Origin: Megalodesulfovibrio gigas DSM 1382 = ATCC 19364
Lineage (GTDB): Bacteria > Desulfobacterota > Desulfovibrionia > Desulfovibrionales > Desulfovibrionaceae
Assembly (NCBI RefSeq): GCF_000468495.1
Contig: NC_022444.1
Location: 1,527,092 to 1,588,333 of the forward strand
DNA: 61,242 bases
Direction of reading: 5' to 3'
The notes beneath the pieces are model-generated. The model worked only from the letters and a program-made list of their open reading frames with translations, was not told where the DNA came from and made no database searches. Of this stretch, positions 1 to 8,910 are shown piece by piece. The translations under genes were made by a program, and so were the position numbers. How positions within the stretch are numbered: the stretch's first letter is position 1; every line of letters begins with the position of its first letter.

Positions 1-60
1 AAAGGGGGTTCGGGGGAAGAACCTTTCTTTAGAAAGGTTTTCCCCCGAGGACTCCTTTTA
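1..60. repeat. Family A hairpin repeat (truncated by window start)
   Basis: The core hairpin spans 11-47. The left arm CGGGGGAAGAACCTTTCT pairs with AGAAAGGTTTTCCCCCG across a TT loop, with one bulge, and outer bases 1-5 can pair with 54-58. It lies 14 bp beyond the stop of the minus-strand FMN dehydrogenase gene. The same unit recurs at 24503-24538, 46452-46485 and 61190-61226, and in damaged form at 48521-48571 and 54817-54864. A strong GC-rich stem next to a stop codon suggests a transcription terminator. Confidence 0.85.
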
Positions 61-73
61 AAGAGAACTTGTC

Positions 74-1111
74 CTAGCCGAGGGCAGAGGCCTGGCGCAG
101 GAAGAGGATTTTGCGGTCCACGTGGCGCACATCCGCCGTGGCCGTGAGCAGCATGGACTGGATGAGTTCCGTACGCATGTTGTTCAGCAGCAGGGCCACG
201 CCTTCGGGGCCACCGCCCACGGCGCCGATGGCCAGGGGACGGCCCACCAGCACGGCCTGCGCGCCCAGGGCCAGGAGCTTGAGCACGTCCGCCCCGTTGC
301 GCACGCCGCCGTCGGCCAGCACCACGGTGTGGTTGCGGACTTTTTCGGCAATCCAGGGCAGCACCTCGGCCACGCCGGGGGTGGAATCCAGCACCCGGCC
401 GCCATGGTTGGAGACCACAATGCCGGCCGCGCCGGCTTCCACGGCCATTTCCGCTTCCACGGGGGTCATGATGCCCTTGATGATGAAAGGCAGGCTGGTG
501 GCCTGGATGATTTCGCGCAGTTCGCGCAGGCTCTTGGGCCCCACGGGTTGACCCTTGAGGCTCATGGTGATGAGCCCTGCGCCGTCGATGTCCACGCCCA
601 CCGCCGCCGCACCGGCGGCTTCCGCTTCCTGGATGCGGGCGATGATTTCCTTCTGGCCGCGCGGCTTGATGATGGCGATGCCGCGGCCTTTGGTTCCCCG
701 GATGGCAGCCAGGCCGGAGGCGTACATGGTGGGGTCGGCGCCGTCGCCAATCATGCCCATCACTCCGGCCTGCAGGCTGCCCATGAGCAGGGAGGTGGCG
801 AGGTCTTCTTCGGAGATGGCCCCGCCCATATTGTATGTGGAGCCGGTCATGGGCGCCGCCATGACGGGCATGTCCAGCTCGCAGCCAAAGAGCGTCAGGT
901 TGGTGCGAGGGTCGCGCACCTCGTGAATGGTGCGCATGTTCAGCAGGTGATGGGCCAGGGCCTCCACATTGGCCTTGAACGAACTGCCGGAGCCTACGCC
1001 GCCCATGCCGGGGACTTCACCGCGGCAGGCAATGCCGTTGCAGAAGGAGCAGACGCGGCAATAGCCTTTGAGCTTTGCCCGTGCCGTCTCTCTGAGCGTG
1101 TTCAGATCCAT
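74..1111 (-). CDS. FMN-dependent 2-hydroxyacid dehydrogenase with N-terminal Cys cluster
   Basis: Predicted cytoplasmic flavoenzyme of 345 aa in the FMN_dh (lactate/glycolate oxidase) TIM-barrel family. It probably oxidises L-lactate or a related 2-hydroxyacid. The barrel motifs are visible: APMTGS near residue 87, the catalytic His/Arg motif SNHGGRVLD near 235, and the phosphate-binding LADGG and LVGRP strands. The N-terminus carries C18-x2-C21-x2-C24-x4-C29, which ordinary lactate oxidases lack, so an Fe-S or metal site is possible. It is the last gene of the lactate cluster, 39 bp after the LutB/A gene, with AGGAG about 9 nt before the ATG. Substrate is inferred from context. A type 2 IPP isomerase-like enzyme is a less likely alternative. 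Confidence 0.85.
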   Translation of the reverse strand: MDLNTLRETARAKLKGYCRVCSFCNGIACRGEVPGMGGVGSGSSFKANVEALAHHLLNMRTIHEVRDPRTNLTLFGCELDMPVMAAPMTGSTYNMGGAISEEDLATSLLMGSLQAGVMGMIGDGADPTMYASGLAAIRGTKGRGIAIIKPRGQKEIIARIQEAEAAGAAAVGVDIDGAGLITMSLKGQPVGPKSLRELREIIQATSLPFIIKGIMTPVEAEMAVEAGAAGIVVSNHGGRVLDSTPGVAEVLPWIAEKVRNHTVVLADGGVRNGADVLKLLALGAQAVLVGRPLAIGAVGGGPEGVALLLNNMRTELIQSMLLTATADVRHVDRKILFLRQASALG

Positions 1112-1150
1112 GGCCCAATCTCCTGTCTCTGTGGGGGTATGCGTCAGGAA

Positions 1151-3316
1151 TTAGCCAAGCAGTTCAGCGATGTGCTTGACTTCGACCTTCTGCCCTTGGC
1201 GTTTTTCCATCCCGCCCCGGATCTGCATGACACATCCGGGACAATCAGTAACGATTACTGATGCGCCGGAAGCTACGATATTGTCCAGCTTTTTCTGCAG
1301 CAGGGTATTGGAGATCTCGGCGAACTTCATGCCGTACGTGCCGCCAAAGCCGCAGCAGACTTCCTCTTCGGCGCAGGGCACGTATTCGTTGCCGCTGGCG
1401 CTGATAAGCGCCCGCGGGGCCTCGCGCACGTCCAGCCCGCGGCAGAGGTGGCAGGGAGCGTGGTAGGTGACTTTCTTGCCTGCACCCGTCTTGGGGGCCA
1501 CCTTGAGCACATCATGCACAAAGGAGGAGAAGTCGATGACCTTTTCGGCGAACTGGGTGGCCTTGAAGGCGAGGTCCGGCCGATCCTCAAGCAGTTTCGG
1601 GTAGTTGTGCTTGAGATGGGAGGCGCAGGAGGCGCAGGAGGTGACGATGTAGTCGTACTCTGCGGGGTCCATGGCCAGGAGGTTCTGCAAGGCCACGTCG
1701 CGGGCGGCAGGCAGCTCGCCCATCATCTGCAGGGGCAGGCCGCAGCAGCTCTGCTGCATGGGGTAGTCAATCTGGGCGTTCTTGCCGGCCATGGCCTTGG
1801 CAGCAGCCACGAACTGCTCAGGGTACACGAAGTCGTGCACGCAGCCGGAGAACAGCGCCACCTTCATGCTGGCATGCTGGCCGGGCTTGGGGTTGATCTC
1901 CTGCTTGAGCCCTTTTTCCCAAAGATCGCGGAAGGGCGTTTCGGCCACGGCTGGCAGGGCGCGGAAGTCCTGATCCTTGGCGAAGACCATGGGCAGGTGC
2001 CGGATGAACCGGCCGCCGGTTTGCCCCTTGCCCACGAAGGGCCGCTGCGCCCAGTTGGCCGCGCGCAACAGGCCGTGGAACAGCTTGCGATTCTTCATCA
2101 TCATGCCCAGCAGCTGCCCCTGCATGGGGTGGCCTTCCTCATTCTGGATGCGGGCGTGAATTTCCTTGATGAGCCGGGGCAGGTCGATCCCGGCAGGGCA
2201 GATGGCCTTGCAGCTCTGGCAGTTGATGCAGTTTTGCACCAGATGCTTGGCTTTTTCCCGGCCATGGAAGAAGTACGTGAGGATGAGGCCGATGGCGCCA
2301 ATATAGATGTGCCCGTACTTGTGGCCGCCCACCATGCGGTACACGGGGCAGACGTTGGCGCACGCGCCGCAGCGCACGCAGCGCAGCACCTGCTTGAAGT
2401 CCGGGTCCTTGGCCAGGGCGCGGCGGCCGTTATCCAGGAAGACCACATGCATGATCTTCTTGTTGTCTTCGCAGGCGCCGCATTCGTTGGGGCCGGTGAT
2501 CCAGGTGGCGTAGGAGGTGATCTGCTGGCCGGTGGCGTTTCTGGGCAGGGCGCGCAGCACGCGCAGGGCGTCGTGCAGGGTGGGGGTGAGCTTGTCCAGC
2601 CCCAGCAAGGCCACGTGCACGCGGGGCAGGGTGGTCACCAGGCGGGCGTTGCCTTCGTTGGTCACCAGACCAATGGTGGCGCTGTCGGCAATGGCGAAGT
2701 TGCCGCCGGAGATGCCCATGTCCGCCTCGGCGTATTTCACGCGCAGTTCGCGGCGGGCCACCTTGACGAGCTTCTGGATGTCGGAATCCTGATCCTTTTT
2801 GGTGACCTGGGAGAACAGGTCCGCCACCTGATAGCGGGAAAGGTGGATGGCCGGCATGACCATGTGCGAGGGGCCTTCGTGCCGCAACTGGATGATCCAT
2901 TCGCCCAGGTCGGTTTCCGTGACGTGCAGGCCCTTGTCTTCCAGGTGGTGGTTGAGCAGGGTTTCTTCCGCCGTCATGGACTTGGACTTGACGATGGTCT
3001 TGCAGTTGTTCTCTTCGGCAATGCGGGCGATGATTTCGTTGGCTTCCAGGGCCGTCCTGGCCATGTGGACGTGGATGCCGATGGCTTCCGCATTCTTTTT
3101 GAATTCGGCGTACAGCTCGTCCAGGCGGGCCACGGAATCGTCCTTGGCCGCGGCGATTTCGGCAATCAGCCCGGGCAGGTCGATGCCTTTGAAGGCGTTT
3201 TCCCGGCCGGTGCGGTAGGCCACGGCAAAGTTGTCCAGGGTTTTGCGCAGGAACTCGTTGTCCAGGGAATCGCGGAGTTCGGCTTTGTATTGCTCAAGAG
3301 TCTGTGCGGTTTGCAT
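1151..3316 (-). CDS. Fused LutB/LutA-type iron-sulfur lactate dehydrogenase subunit
   Basis: A 721-aa protein that joins a LUD/LutB half to a CCG-domain (LutA/LldE-like) half. Residues 1-300 form the LUD domain. Two 4Fe-4S motifs follow: CVRCGACANVCP near 312 and CINCQSCKAICP near 362. The C-terminal part has two CCG modules (SCCGLP near 523, CCGFGG near 652). Such proteins oxidise L-lactate to pyruvate with LutC in the cytoplasm. Desulfovibrio organic-acid regions have an equivalent fused gene beside a lutC partner. The start is only 3 nt after the lutC stop, with GGAGG about 8 nt upstream, so the two are translationally close and presumably form a complex. Confidence 0.92.
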   Translation of the reverse strand: MQTAQTLEQYKAELRDSLDNEFLRKTLDNFAVAYRTGRENAFKGIDLPGLIAEIAAAKDDSVARLDELYAEFKKNAEAIGIHVHMARTALEANEIIARIAEENNCKTIVKSKSMTAEETLLNHHLEDKGLHVTETDLGEWIIQLRHEGPSHMVMPAIHLSRYQVADLFSQVTKKDQDSDIQKLVKVARRELRVKYAEADMGISGGNFAIADSATIGLVTNEGNARLVTTLPRVHVALLGLDKLTPTLHDALRVLRALPRNATGQQITSYATWITGPNECGACEDNKKIMHVVFLDNGRRALAKDPDFKQVLRCVRCGACANVCPVYRMVGGHKYGHIYIGAIGLILTYFFHGREKAKHLVQNCINCQSCKAICPAGIDLPRLIKEIHARIQNEEGHPMQGQLLGMMMKNRKLFHGLLRAANWAQRPFVGKGQTGGRFIRHLPMVFAKDQDFRALPAVAETPFRDLWEKGLKQEINPKPGQHASMKVALFSGCVHDFVYPEQFVAAAKAMAGKNAQIDYPMQQSCCGLPLQMMGELPAARDVALQNLLAMDPAEYDYIVTSCASCASHLKHNYPKLLEDRPDLAFKATQFAEKVIDFSSFVHDVLKVAPKTGAGKKVTYHAPCHLCRGLDVREAPRALISASGNEYVPCAEEEVCCGFGGTYGMKFAEISNTLLQKKLDNIVASGASVIVTDCPGCVMQIRGGMEKRQGQKVEVKHIAELLG

Positions 3317-3319
3317 GGA

Positions 3320-3946
3320 TTAGTCCTCCAGCAGCAGGATGTGCAGTTCCAGCGGGCCATGGACGCCAATGGCCAGCACGCGTTCGATATCCGCCGTGCG
3401 GGACGCGCCAGTGATGAAGGCCATGTACGAGGGCGCCTTTTTCATGCGGGCGTCGAGCTGCTGTTCGACGTCGTAGGCCATGTGGACCAGATCCTTGAGG
3501 CGCAGCACAGCCACGTGCACTTCGGCAATCATGGTGGCCAGGCGCAGTTCCTCGCTGGCGGAGTCGATGACGATGCTGCCCGTCTCCGCGATGCCGTAAT
3601 CGCAGGTGGTGAAGGCCACGTCGATGCCGGCCAGGTGCTGGCGCATGCCCTGGGTGAGCACCTGGATGCCGCGTTCTTCAGTCAGCTTGGTAAAGGCCTT
3701 GAGCTCCTTGTCCTTGAGCTGCGGGGCCGCGACGATGCGGGGCGCCGGCTTCTGCTCGCACAGCGCCCCGGCTGTATCGGAGATGGCCTCGCCGCAGCCG
3801 CTGATGAGCAACTGGCAGGCCTCCTTGTTCACGCAAGCGTCGATGGCATAGGCGTATGCGTCCTTCATGGAGGCGATGGGAATCACCTTGGCGGAAACCA
3901 GTTCGGCTTTTTGCCGGAACAGGTCGACCATCTCCTGTTTCGTCAT
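3320..3946 (-). CDS. lutC: LutC/LldG-type lactate utilisation protein
   Basis: A 208-aa LUD-domain protein, the usual small partner of LutB. The family motifs GIAETGSIV (near residue 108) and FITGASRTADIE (near 176) are present. The internal ATG at 3946 is preferred over an ATG 33 nt upstream, because AAGGAG lies 5-6 nt before it and the longer form would overlap the ackA stop. The gap to ackA is 10 nt. Role: works with the fused LutB/A protein in L-lactate oxidation. Its exact biochemical contribution is unsettled in the family. Confidence 0.9.
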   Translation of the reverse strand: MTKQEMVDLFRQKAELVSAKVIPIASMKDAYAYAIDACVNKEACQLLISGCGEAISDTAGALCEQKPAPRIVAAPQLKDKELKAFTKLTEERGIQVLTQGMRQHLAGIDVAFTTCDYGIAETGSIVIDSASEELRLATMIAEVHVAVLRLKDLVHMAYDVEQQLDARMKKAPSYMAFITGASRTADIERVLAIGVHGPLELHILLLED

Positions 3947-3956
3947 GGGAATCTCC

Positions 3957-5174
3957 TTAGATGGTTTGCAGCAGCGCAAGCGTCTGCTGGGCGATGGCCA
4001 GTTCTTCGTTGGTGGGCATCACCAGAATGCGGATGGGCGAATCGTCGGTGCTGATGTCGCCGGGCTGGCCGCGCTTGAGGGTCTTGTTCTTTTCGGCATC
4101 GATCTTGGCGCCCAGGTAGCCCAGGGTCTGGCAGACCTGCTGGCGCACGTCCACGTCGTTTTCCCCGATGCCTGCTGTGAAGCTGAGGGCATGGCATTCG
4201 CCAAGCAGCGCCATGTACGCGCCCACGTAATGGGTGACGCGACGGCAGAACATGGTGAAGGCCAGCTGGGCCTTTTCGTCCCCGGCAGCGCGACGGGCAT
4301 GCACATCGCGCATGTCGTTCACGCCGCACACGCCCTTGAGCCCGCTCTGCTTGTTGCAGATGGCGTCAATGTCCTTCACGGTCAGGCCCTTGCGCTCGGC
4401 CAGGAAGGGATAGACGGCCGGGTCCACGTCGCCGCAGCGGGTGCCCATCATCAGGCCGGCCAGGGGGGTGAGGCCCATGGAGGTGTCGATGCACTTGCCG
4501 CGCTTCACGGCGTCCATGGAGCAGCCGTTGCCCAGGTGGATGGTGATGGCGCTGGTTTCCTCGGGGGCGCGGCCCAGGAACTCGGCGGTCTTGCCGAAGA
4601 CATAGCCGTGGGAAGTGCCGTGGAAGCCGTAGCGGCGCACGCGGAGTTCTTCATAGAACTCGTAGGGCAGGGGGTAGAGATAGGCTTCGGGGGCCAGGGT
4701 TTGATGGAAGGCGGTATCGAACACGGTCACCTGGGGCGCGGCGGGCAGCAGTTCGCGCGCCGTGGCAATGCCGGCCAGGTGGCCAGGGTTGTGCAGGGGG
4801 GCCAGCGGGATGATGGAGGTGAGTTTTTCCACCACGGAATCATCCACGATGACCGGCGCGGAGAAGAATTCCCCGCCATGCACGATGCGGTGCCCCACGC
4901 CCGTGATTTCGTCCGGGCTGGCCACCACCGCGGTCTGCCCATTGGTGATGCGGTCCACCACCAACTGCATGCCGATCTTGTGATCGGGGATGGGCAGTTC
5001 ATCCGCAAACACGGCTTCCTCGGGGCTGTCCGGGAATTTCTTGTGCTTGATGGCGCCCATGGGCTCGTGGATGCGTTCCACCAGACCGGAGCAGAGCACG
5101 CGGCCGCTGGCAGCCATGTCGAACAGCTGGTATTTGATGGACGAGCTGCCGGAGTTGATGACGAGAATCTTCAT
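3957..5174 (-). CDS. ackA: Acetate kinase
   Basis: Converts acetyl phosphate plus ADP to acetate plus ATP, the substrate-level phosphorylation step of incomplete lactate oxidation. The 405-aa length is normal. Diagnostic motifs are all visible: N-terminal INSGSSSIKYQLF, RYGFHGTSH near 190, LGNGCS near 211, GLTPLAGLMMGTRCGD near 233, and FTAGIGEN near 336. The start ATG is 4 nt after the pta stop, so the two are clearly co-transcribed. In sulfate reducers this ATP repays the cost of sulfate activation. No missing catalytic residue was seen. Confidence 0.97.
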   Translation of the reverse strand: MKILVINSGSSSIKYQLFDMAASGRVLCSGLVERIHEPMGAIKHKKFPDSPEEAVFADELPIPDHKIGMQLVVDRITNGQTAVVASPDEITGVGHRIVHGGEFFSAPVIVDDSVVEKLTSIIPLAPLHNPGHLAGIATARELLPAAPQVTVFDTAFHQTLAPEAYLYPLPYEFYEELRVRRYGFHGTSHGYVFGKTAEFLGRAPEETSAITIHLGNGCSMDAVKRGKCIDTSMGLTPLAGLMMGTRCGDVDPAVYPFLAERKGLTVKDIDAICNKQSGLKGVCGVNDMRDVHARRAAGDEKAQLAFTMFCRRVTHYVGAYMALLGECHALSFTAGIGENDVDVRQQVCQTLGYLGAKIDAEKNKTLKRGQPGDISTDDSPIRILVMPTNEELAIAQQTLALLQTI

Positions 5175-5178
5175 GCGC

Positions 5179-7290
5179 TTACTTCCCCTGGGCCTGCACG
5201 GCCTGAGCTTGGATGGCAGTGATGGCCACGGTGTTCACAATGTCGTCCACGGTGCAGCCGCGGGAGAGGTCGTTGACCGGCATGTTCAGGCCCTGGAGCA
5301 CCGGGCCGATGGCCACGGCGCCGGCGGACTGCTGCACGGCCTTGTACGTGTTGTTGCCGGTGTTCAGATCCGGGAAGATGAACACGGTGGCCTTGCCGGC
5401 CACGGCGCTGCCAGGCAGCTTGGTGGCGGCCACGTCCGGGTTGGCGGCGGCGTCGTACTGCAGGGGGCCTTCCACCAGCAGCTCGGGCCTGAGCTCGCGC
5501 ACCAGCTTGGTGGCTTCGCGCACCTTGTCCACATCCTCGCCGGAGCCGGATTCGCCGGTGGAGTAGGAGAGCATGGCCACGCGCGGCTCCACGCCGAAGA
5601 TCATGGCCGTCTCTGCGCTCTGGATGGCGATGTCCGCCAGTTCCTTGGCGTTGGGGTTGGGGATGACGGCGCAGTCGCCAAAGACGAGCACGCGGTCGGA
5701 CAGGCACATCAGGAACACCGAGGAAACGATGGACGCGCCGGGCTTGGTCTTGATGATCTGGAACGCCGGCCGGATGGTCTGGGCCGTGGTGGTGATGGAG
5801 CCGGAAACCATGCCGTGGGCGTGGCCCAGCTTGACCATCATGGTGCCGAAGTAGGTGGGGTCGGCCATGGTGTCGCGCGCCACTTCCATGGTCATGCCCT
5901 TGGCCTTGCGCATGTCGTAGAAGGTGTTGACGTAGGCGTCAAACAGGGGCGACTTGGCCGGGCTGACGATGTGCGCGGCGGAGAGATCCAGGCTCATCTG
6001 GGAGATGTCGGAGCGGATCTGGTCCGGGTCGCCCAGGATGGTCAGATCCACCACACCGCGGCGCAGGAGGATGTCCGCAGCCTTGAGGATGCGGCCGGAG
6101 CTTCCCTCGGGCAGAACAATGTGCTTGCGGTCGTTCTTGGCCTTTTCGATGAGGCTGTATTCGAACATCTTGGGCGTAACACGGGTGGACCGCTTGGCTT
6201 CCAGCCGGGTGCGCAGTTCGTTCACGTCCACATTGGTTTCGAAGGTGCCCAGGGCCGTGGCGATCTTCTTCTGATCGTCGGCTTCGATGCGGCCGTACAA
6301 ATCCATGAGCACGCGGGCGGTCTTGAAGGTGTGCCCCTTGGTGAGCAGCACGGGCATGGGGTTGCCAGACCAGCCCTCGATGAGCTTGCGGATGTTGCGC
6401 TGGGGTTCGATGCCGCCGGTGAGCACGATGCCGGCCATGTCCGGATATTCCGTGGACTGGCGCGAGGCGTAGCAGGACAGGATGATGTCCGACCGGTCCC
6501 CGGGCGTGACGACCAGGCAGTTCTTGGAAATGTAGTCCAGGAAGTTGCCCACCTGCATGGCGGCCACCAGGTAGTCATCCACCTGGGCGTCCAGCTGCTC
6601 GCGGCCGATGAGCACTTCGGCGTCCAGCCACTTGGCCACATCCTTGACGGTGGGCTTGCCCAGGGAGGGCTCTTCGGGGATGACGTAATGCAGGCATTCC
6701 GTGGTGCTGCGGAATTTGCAAGAAAGTTGGGAAAGGACGTAGTCCTTGTCCTTGACCTCGGCGCGGTTGATGATGGTGGCCAGGATGTCCAGGCCTTTTT
6801 CCTCGAACCCGTCGATGGCCAGCTGCGTGGAGGAGACGATTTCTTCGGGCGACTTGCCTTGCGCGTTGGTCACCAGCAACACAGGCGCGCCCAGGTTGGC
6901 CGCGATTTCCGAGTTGATGTCCACCTCAAAGGCCGGGTCGGAGCCCAGGAAGTCCGTGCCTTCGCAGAGCACAAAGTCGAAGCGACGCTCCAGGCCCTTG
7001 TACTTGTTGAGGATGGTTTCCACCAGCAGCGCGTGCTCGCCACGGTTGACGATGTCGCGCGCCTCGGCCAGGGTGAAGGCGTAAGTGTCTTCGTAGCGCT
7101 GGTTGAGGTAGAACTGGGAGAGGATGAGGTTGATGTCGTGATCCTTGCGGTTGCCTTGTCCGCCACTGATGATGGGCCGGAAGAAGGCAACGCGTTGGAC
7201 ATCCCGCAGCAGCATCTGGGTCAGGCCAAGGGCGATGGCCGATTTGCCTGTGCGCGGCTCCGTGCCAATGATGTAGAGATTCTTGACCAT
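5179..7290 (-). CDS. pta: Phosphate acetyltransferase
   Basis: Makes acetyl phosphate from acetyl-CoA. At 703 aa it is the long, E. coli-like form: an N-terminal P-loop domain (GTEPRTGKS at residues 9-17, dethiobiotin-synthetase-like), a central DRTGG domain (about 210-320), and the catalytic PTA_PTB domain (about 380-700, with SGSITTTAQTIRPAFQIIK and YSTGESGSG). The extra N-terminal domains are regulatory in studied homologues. It precedes ackA by 4 nt. Unlike the other closely packed cluster genes, it is preceded by a 328-bp gap, so it may have its own promoter. Confidence 0.96.
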   Translation of the reverse strand: MVKNLYIIGTEPRTGKSAIALGLTQMLLRDVQRVAFFRPIISGGQGNRKDHDINLILSQFYLNQRYEDTYAFTLAEARDIVNRGEHALLVETILNKYKGLERRFDFVLCEGTDFLGSDPAFEVDINSEIAANLGAPVLLVTNAQGKSPEEIVSSTQLAIDGFEEKGLDILATIINRAEVKDKDYVLSQLSCKFRSTTECLHYVIPEEPSLGKPTVKDVAKWLDAEVLIGREQLDAQVDDYLVAAMQVGNFLDYISKNCLVVTPGDRSDIILSCYASRQSTEYPDMAGIVLTGGIEPQRNIRKLIEGWSGNPMPVLLTKGHTFKTARVLMDLYGRIEADDQKKIATALGTFETNVDVNELRTRLEAKRSTRVTPKMFEYSLIEKAKNDRKHIVLPEGSSGRILKAADILLRRGVVDLTILGDPDQIRSDISQMSLDLSAAHIVSPAKSPLFDAYVNTFYDMRKAKGMTMEVARDTMADPTYFGTMMVKLGHAHGMVSGSITTTAQTIRPAFQIIKTKPGASIVSSVFLMCLSDRVLVFGDCAVIPNPNAKELADIAIQSAETAMIFGVEPRVAMLSYSTGESGSGEDVDKVREATKLVRELRPELLVEGPLQYDAAANPDVAATKLPGSAVAGKATVFIFPDLNTGNNTYKAVQQSAGAVAIGPVLQGLNMPVNDLSRGCTVDDIVNTVAITAIQAQAVQAQGK

Positions 7291-7618
7291 GGGCGCTCCT
7301 AAGTTCTCCTTGCTAAATCAGCAGGTTGCGCATCCGCCTTCACAGTCGGCCCCAGGGGAGGGCGGCGCGGGGGGAAATCCGATTCTTGTACCAGCTTCTG
7401 ATTGATGAATCAATCGATACATGGCGCGAACAACCGGATTTTTTCCAACTCCCCCCGCAACCGCACGGTTTTCATGTGCGTCTTTGGCGCGAGGCTATCA
7501 TCTGTCAGGGAGCGGCGAAAGCCCTTCCTGGATGTTTGTTTGCGCACCTGCGGGGCAGTGCTGCGGCGGTGCAGCCATGGCCCGTGCAGTGCCCTTGCAG
7601 CGCCCCTTGCCGCGGGGG
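7291..7618. other. 328-bp intergenic gap between the Fe-S subunit gene and pta
   Basis: No convincing gene is visible. The gap splits the lactate cluster into an upstream part (permease, glcD, Fe-S) and a downstream part (pta to FMN dehydrogenase). It contains a 16-nt near-palindrome GATTGATGAATCAATC at 7400-7415 in an AT-richer patch about 110 bp before the pta start. This is a reasonable place for an internal promoter and operator. I found no clear intrinsic terminator after the Fe-S gene. Confidence 0.5.
7400..7415. promoter_or_regulatory. Palindrome upstream of pta (possible operator)
   Basis: GATTGAT-GA-ATCAATC is a perfect inverted repeat with 7-nt arms and a 2-nt centre. The half-sites resemble FNR half-sites (TTGAT/ATCAA), but the spacer is 2 nt rather than 4, so it is not a standard FNR box. 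The regulator is unknown. Confidence 0.35.
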
Positions 7619-8899
7619 TTACAGGGTGTCTGCGTACAGTTCCACCACGTGGCGGACCTTGCGCGAGGCTCCGGCCTTGGACAGCATGTCCGTCATCTGC
7701 ATCATGCACGCCGGGCAGCCGGTGGCCACCGTTTCCGCCTGGGAATCGATGATGTGCTGCGCCTTCTTGCGGCCGATTTCCTGGGAGAGCTCATAGAACT
7801 TCAGGTTGAAGCTGCCGCCGCTGCCGCAGCAGGAGGCGGCGTCCGTCATTTCCACGAACTTCACGCCCGGGGTGGCCTTGAGCAGCGTGCGGGGCTGCGC
7901 GGTCACGCCCAGGGAGTTCCGCAGGTGGCAGGGGTCATGGTACGTCACGGTCTTGGTGCCTTCGGTGTCCATGGGGGACACCTTGAGCACATCCACCAGG
8001 AACGCGCTCACGTCCTTCACCTTATCCACGATCTTGGCCAGGGTGATCTGGTCGGACTTGTCCTCGTAGTATGCAGGCCAAATCTTTTTGATGGTGGAGG
8101 TGCAGGTGGCGCAGGGGGTGATCAGGTAATCGAAGTCGCCCTTGCGGAACAACTCGATGTTGGCTTTGACCATTTTCTGGAAGGACGCCACATCGCCGTT
8201 GGAGATGGCCGGGATGCCGCAGCAGGCCTGCCCCTTGGGCATGAACACGCCCACGCCGTGGTGCTTGAGCACCTTGAGCACGGCATGACCCACGCTGGGG
8301 TAGATTTTGTCCACCACGCAGCCGGGGTAGAAGGCTACCCGCAGGTTGGAGGCGCCGGCCGGGGTGTCCAGGCTGGGCACGTCCGAGTGCAGGGGCTTGG
8401 CGGCCAGGGTTTTGAAGTGCCGGTCGCCGATGATGGGCGCATTGAACCGGGCGCAGGAGGTGCCGAGCATGTCGTTCACCGGTTTGGTGAAGATGCCCTG
8501 GAACTTGGCGCCGAGGTCCAGAATGGTGTTGAACAGCCCGGGGTGGGTCAAGAGTTGCTGGAAGATCAGCTTCTGCGTGGGGCTCATCCCGTTGTAGGCG
8601 GCCATGATGGCCCGGGCCCGCAGGAAGATGTCCGTCACCTTGACGCCGCTGGGGCAGTTGGCCTCGCACGTGCCGCAGAGCAGGCAGCGGTTGAGCTTGT
8701 TGTTGACGCCTTCGGGGTCCTTGATCATCTCTTCGGCCAGGCCGGCCAGCAGGGCGATCTTGCCGCGGGTGACGTCGCCCTCACGCCCGCTCTGGGCAAA
8801 CACCGGGCACTGGGCCTGGCACATGCCGCAGCGCATGCAGGTGACGAGCTGGTCTTCCAGCGACTTGAGCATCTCGACGAGTTTTTTCGGGTCCGCCAT
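7619..8899 (-). CDS. Iron-sulfur subunit of (D-)lactate/glycolate dehydrogenase (GlcF/CCG type)
   Basis: A 426-aa electron-transfer partner of the adjacent GlcD flavoprotein. Two 4Fe-4S motifs occupy residues 21-31 (CMRCGMCQAQC) and 72-82 (CLLCGTCEANC). Two CCG modules follow, with ACCGIP and SCCGSGG. This arrangement matches GlcF and the D-lactate dehydrogenase subunit of Desulfovibrio organic-acid loci. The start at 8899 is chosen because GGAGG lies just upstream, only 11 nt after the glcD stop. Longer in-frame starts run deep into glcD. It probably passes electrons from lactate toward the membrane quinone pool or a cytoplasmic acceptor. Confidence 0.92.
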   Translation of the reverse strand: MADPKKLVEMLKSLEDQLVTCMRCGMCQAQCPVFAQSGREGDVTRGKIALLAGLAEEMIKDPEGVNNKLNRCLLCGTCEANCPSGVKVTDIFLRARAIMAAYNGMSPTQKLIFQQLLTHPGLFNTILDLGAKFQGIFTKPVNDMLGTSCARFNAPIIGDRHFKTLAAKPLHSDVPSLDTPAGASNLRVAFYPGCVVDKIYPSVGHAVLKVLKHHGVGVFMPKGQACCGIPAISNGDVASFQKMVKANIELFRKGDFDYLITPCATCTSTIKKIWPAYYEDKSDQITLAKIVDKVKDVSAFLVDVLKVSPMDTEGTKTVTYHDPCHLRNSLGVTAQPRTLLKATPGVKFVEMTDAASCCGSGGSFNLKFYELSQEIGRKKAQHIIDSQAETVATGCPACMMQMTDMLSKAGASRKVRHVVELYADTL

Positions 8900-8910
8900 C
8901 ACACGCCTCC

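Noticed and set aside
7401-7414. FNR box
   Set aside because: The half-sites fit, but the spacer is 2 nt instead of 4, so it was kept only as an unnamed palindrome.
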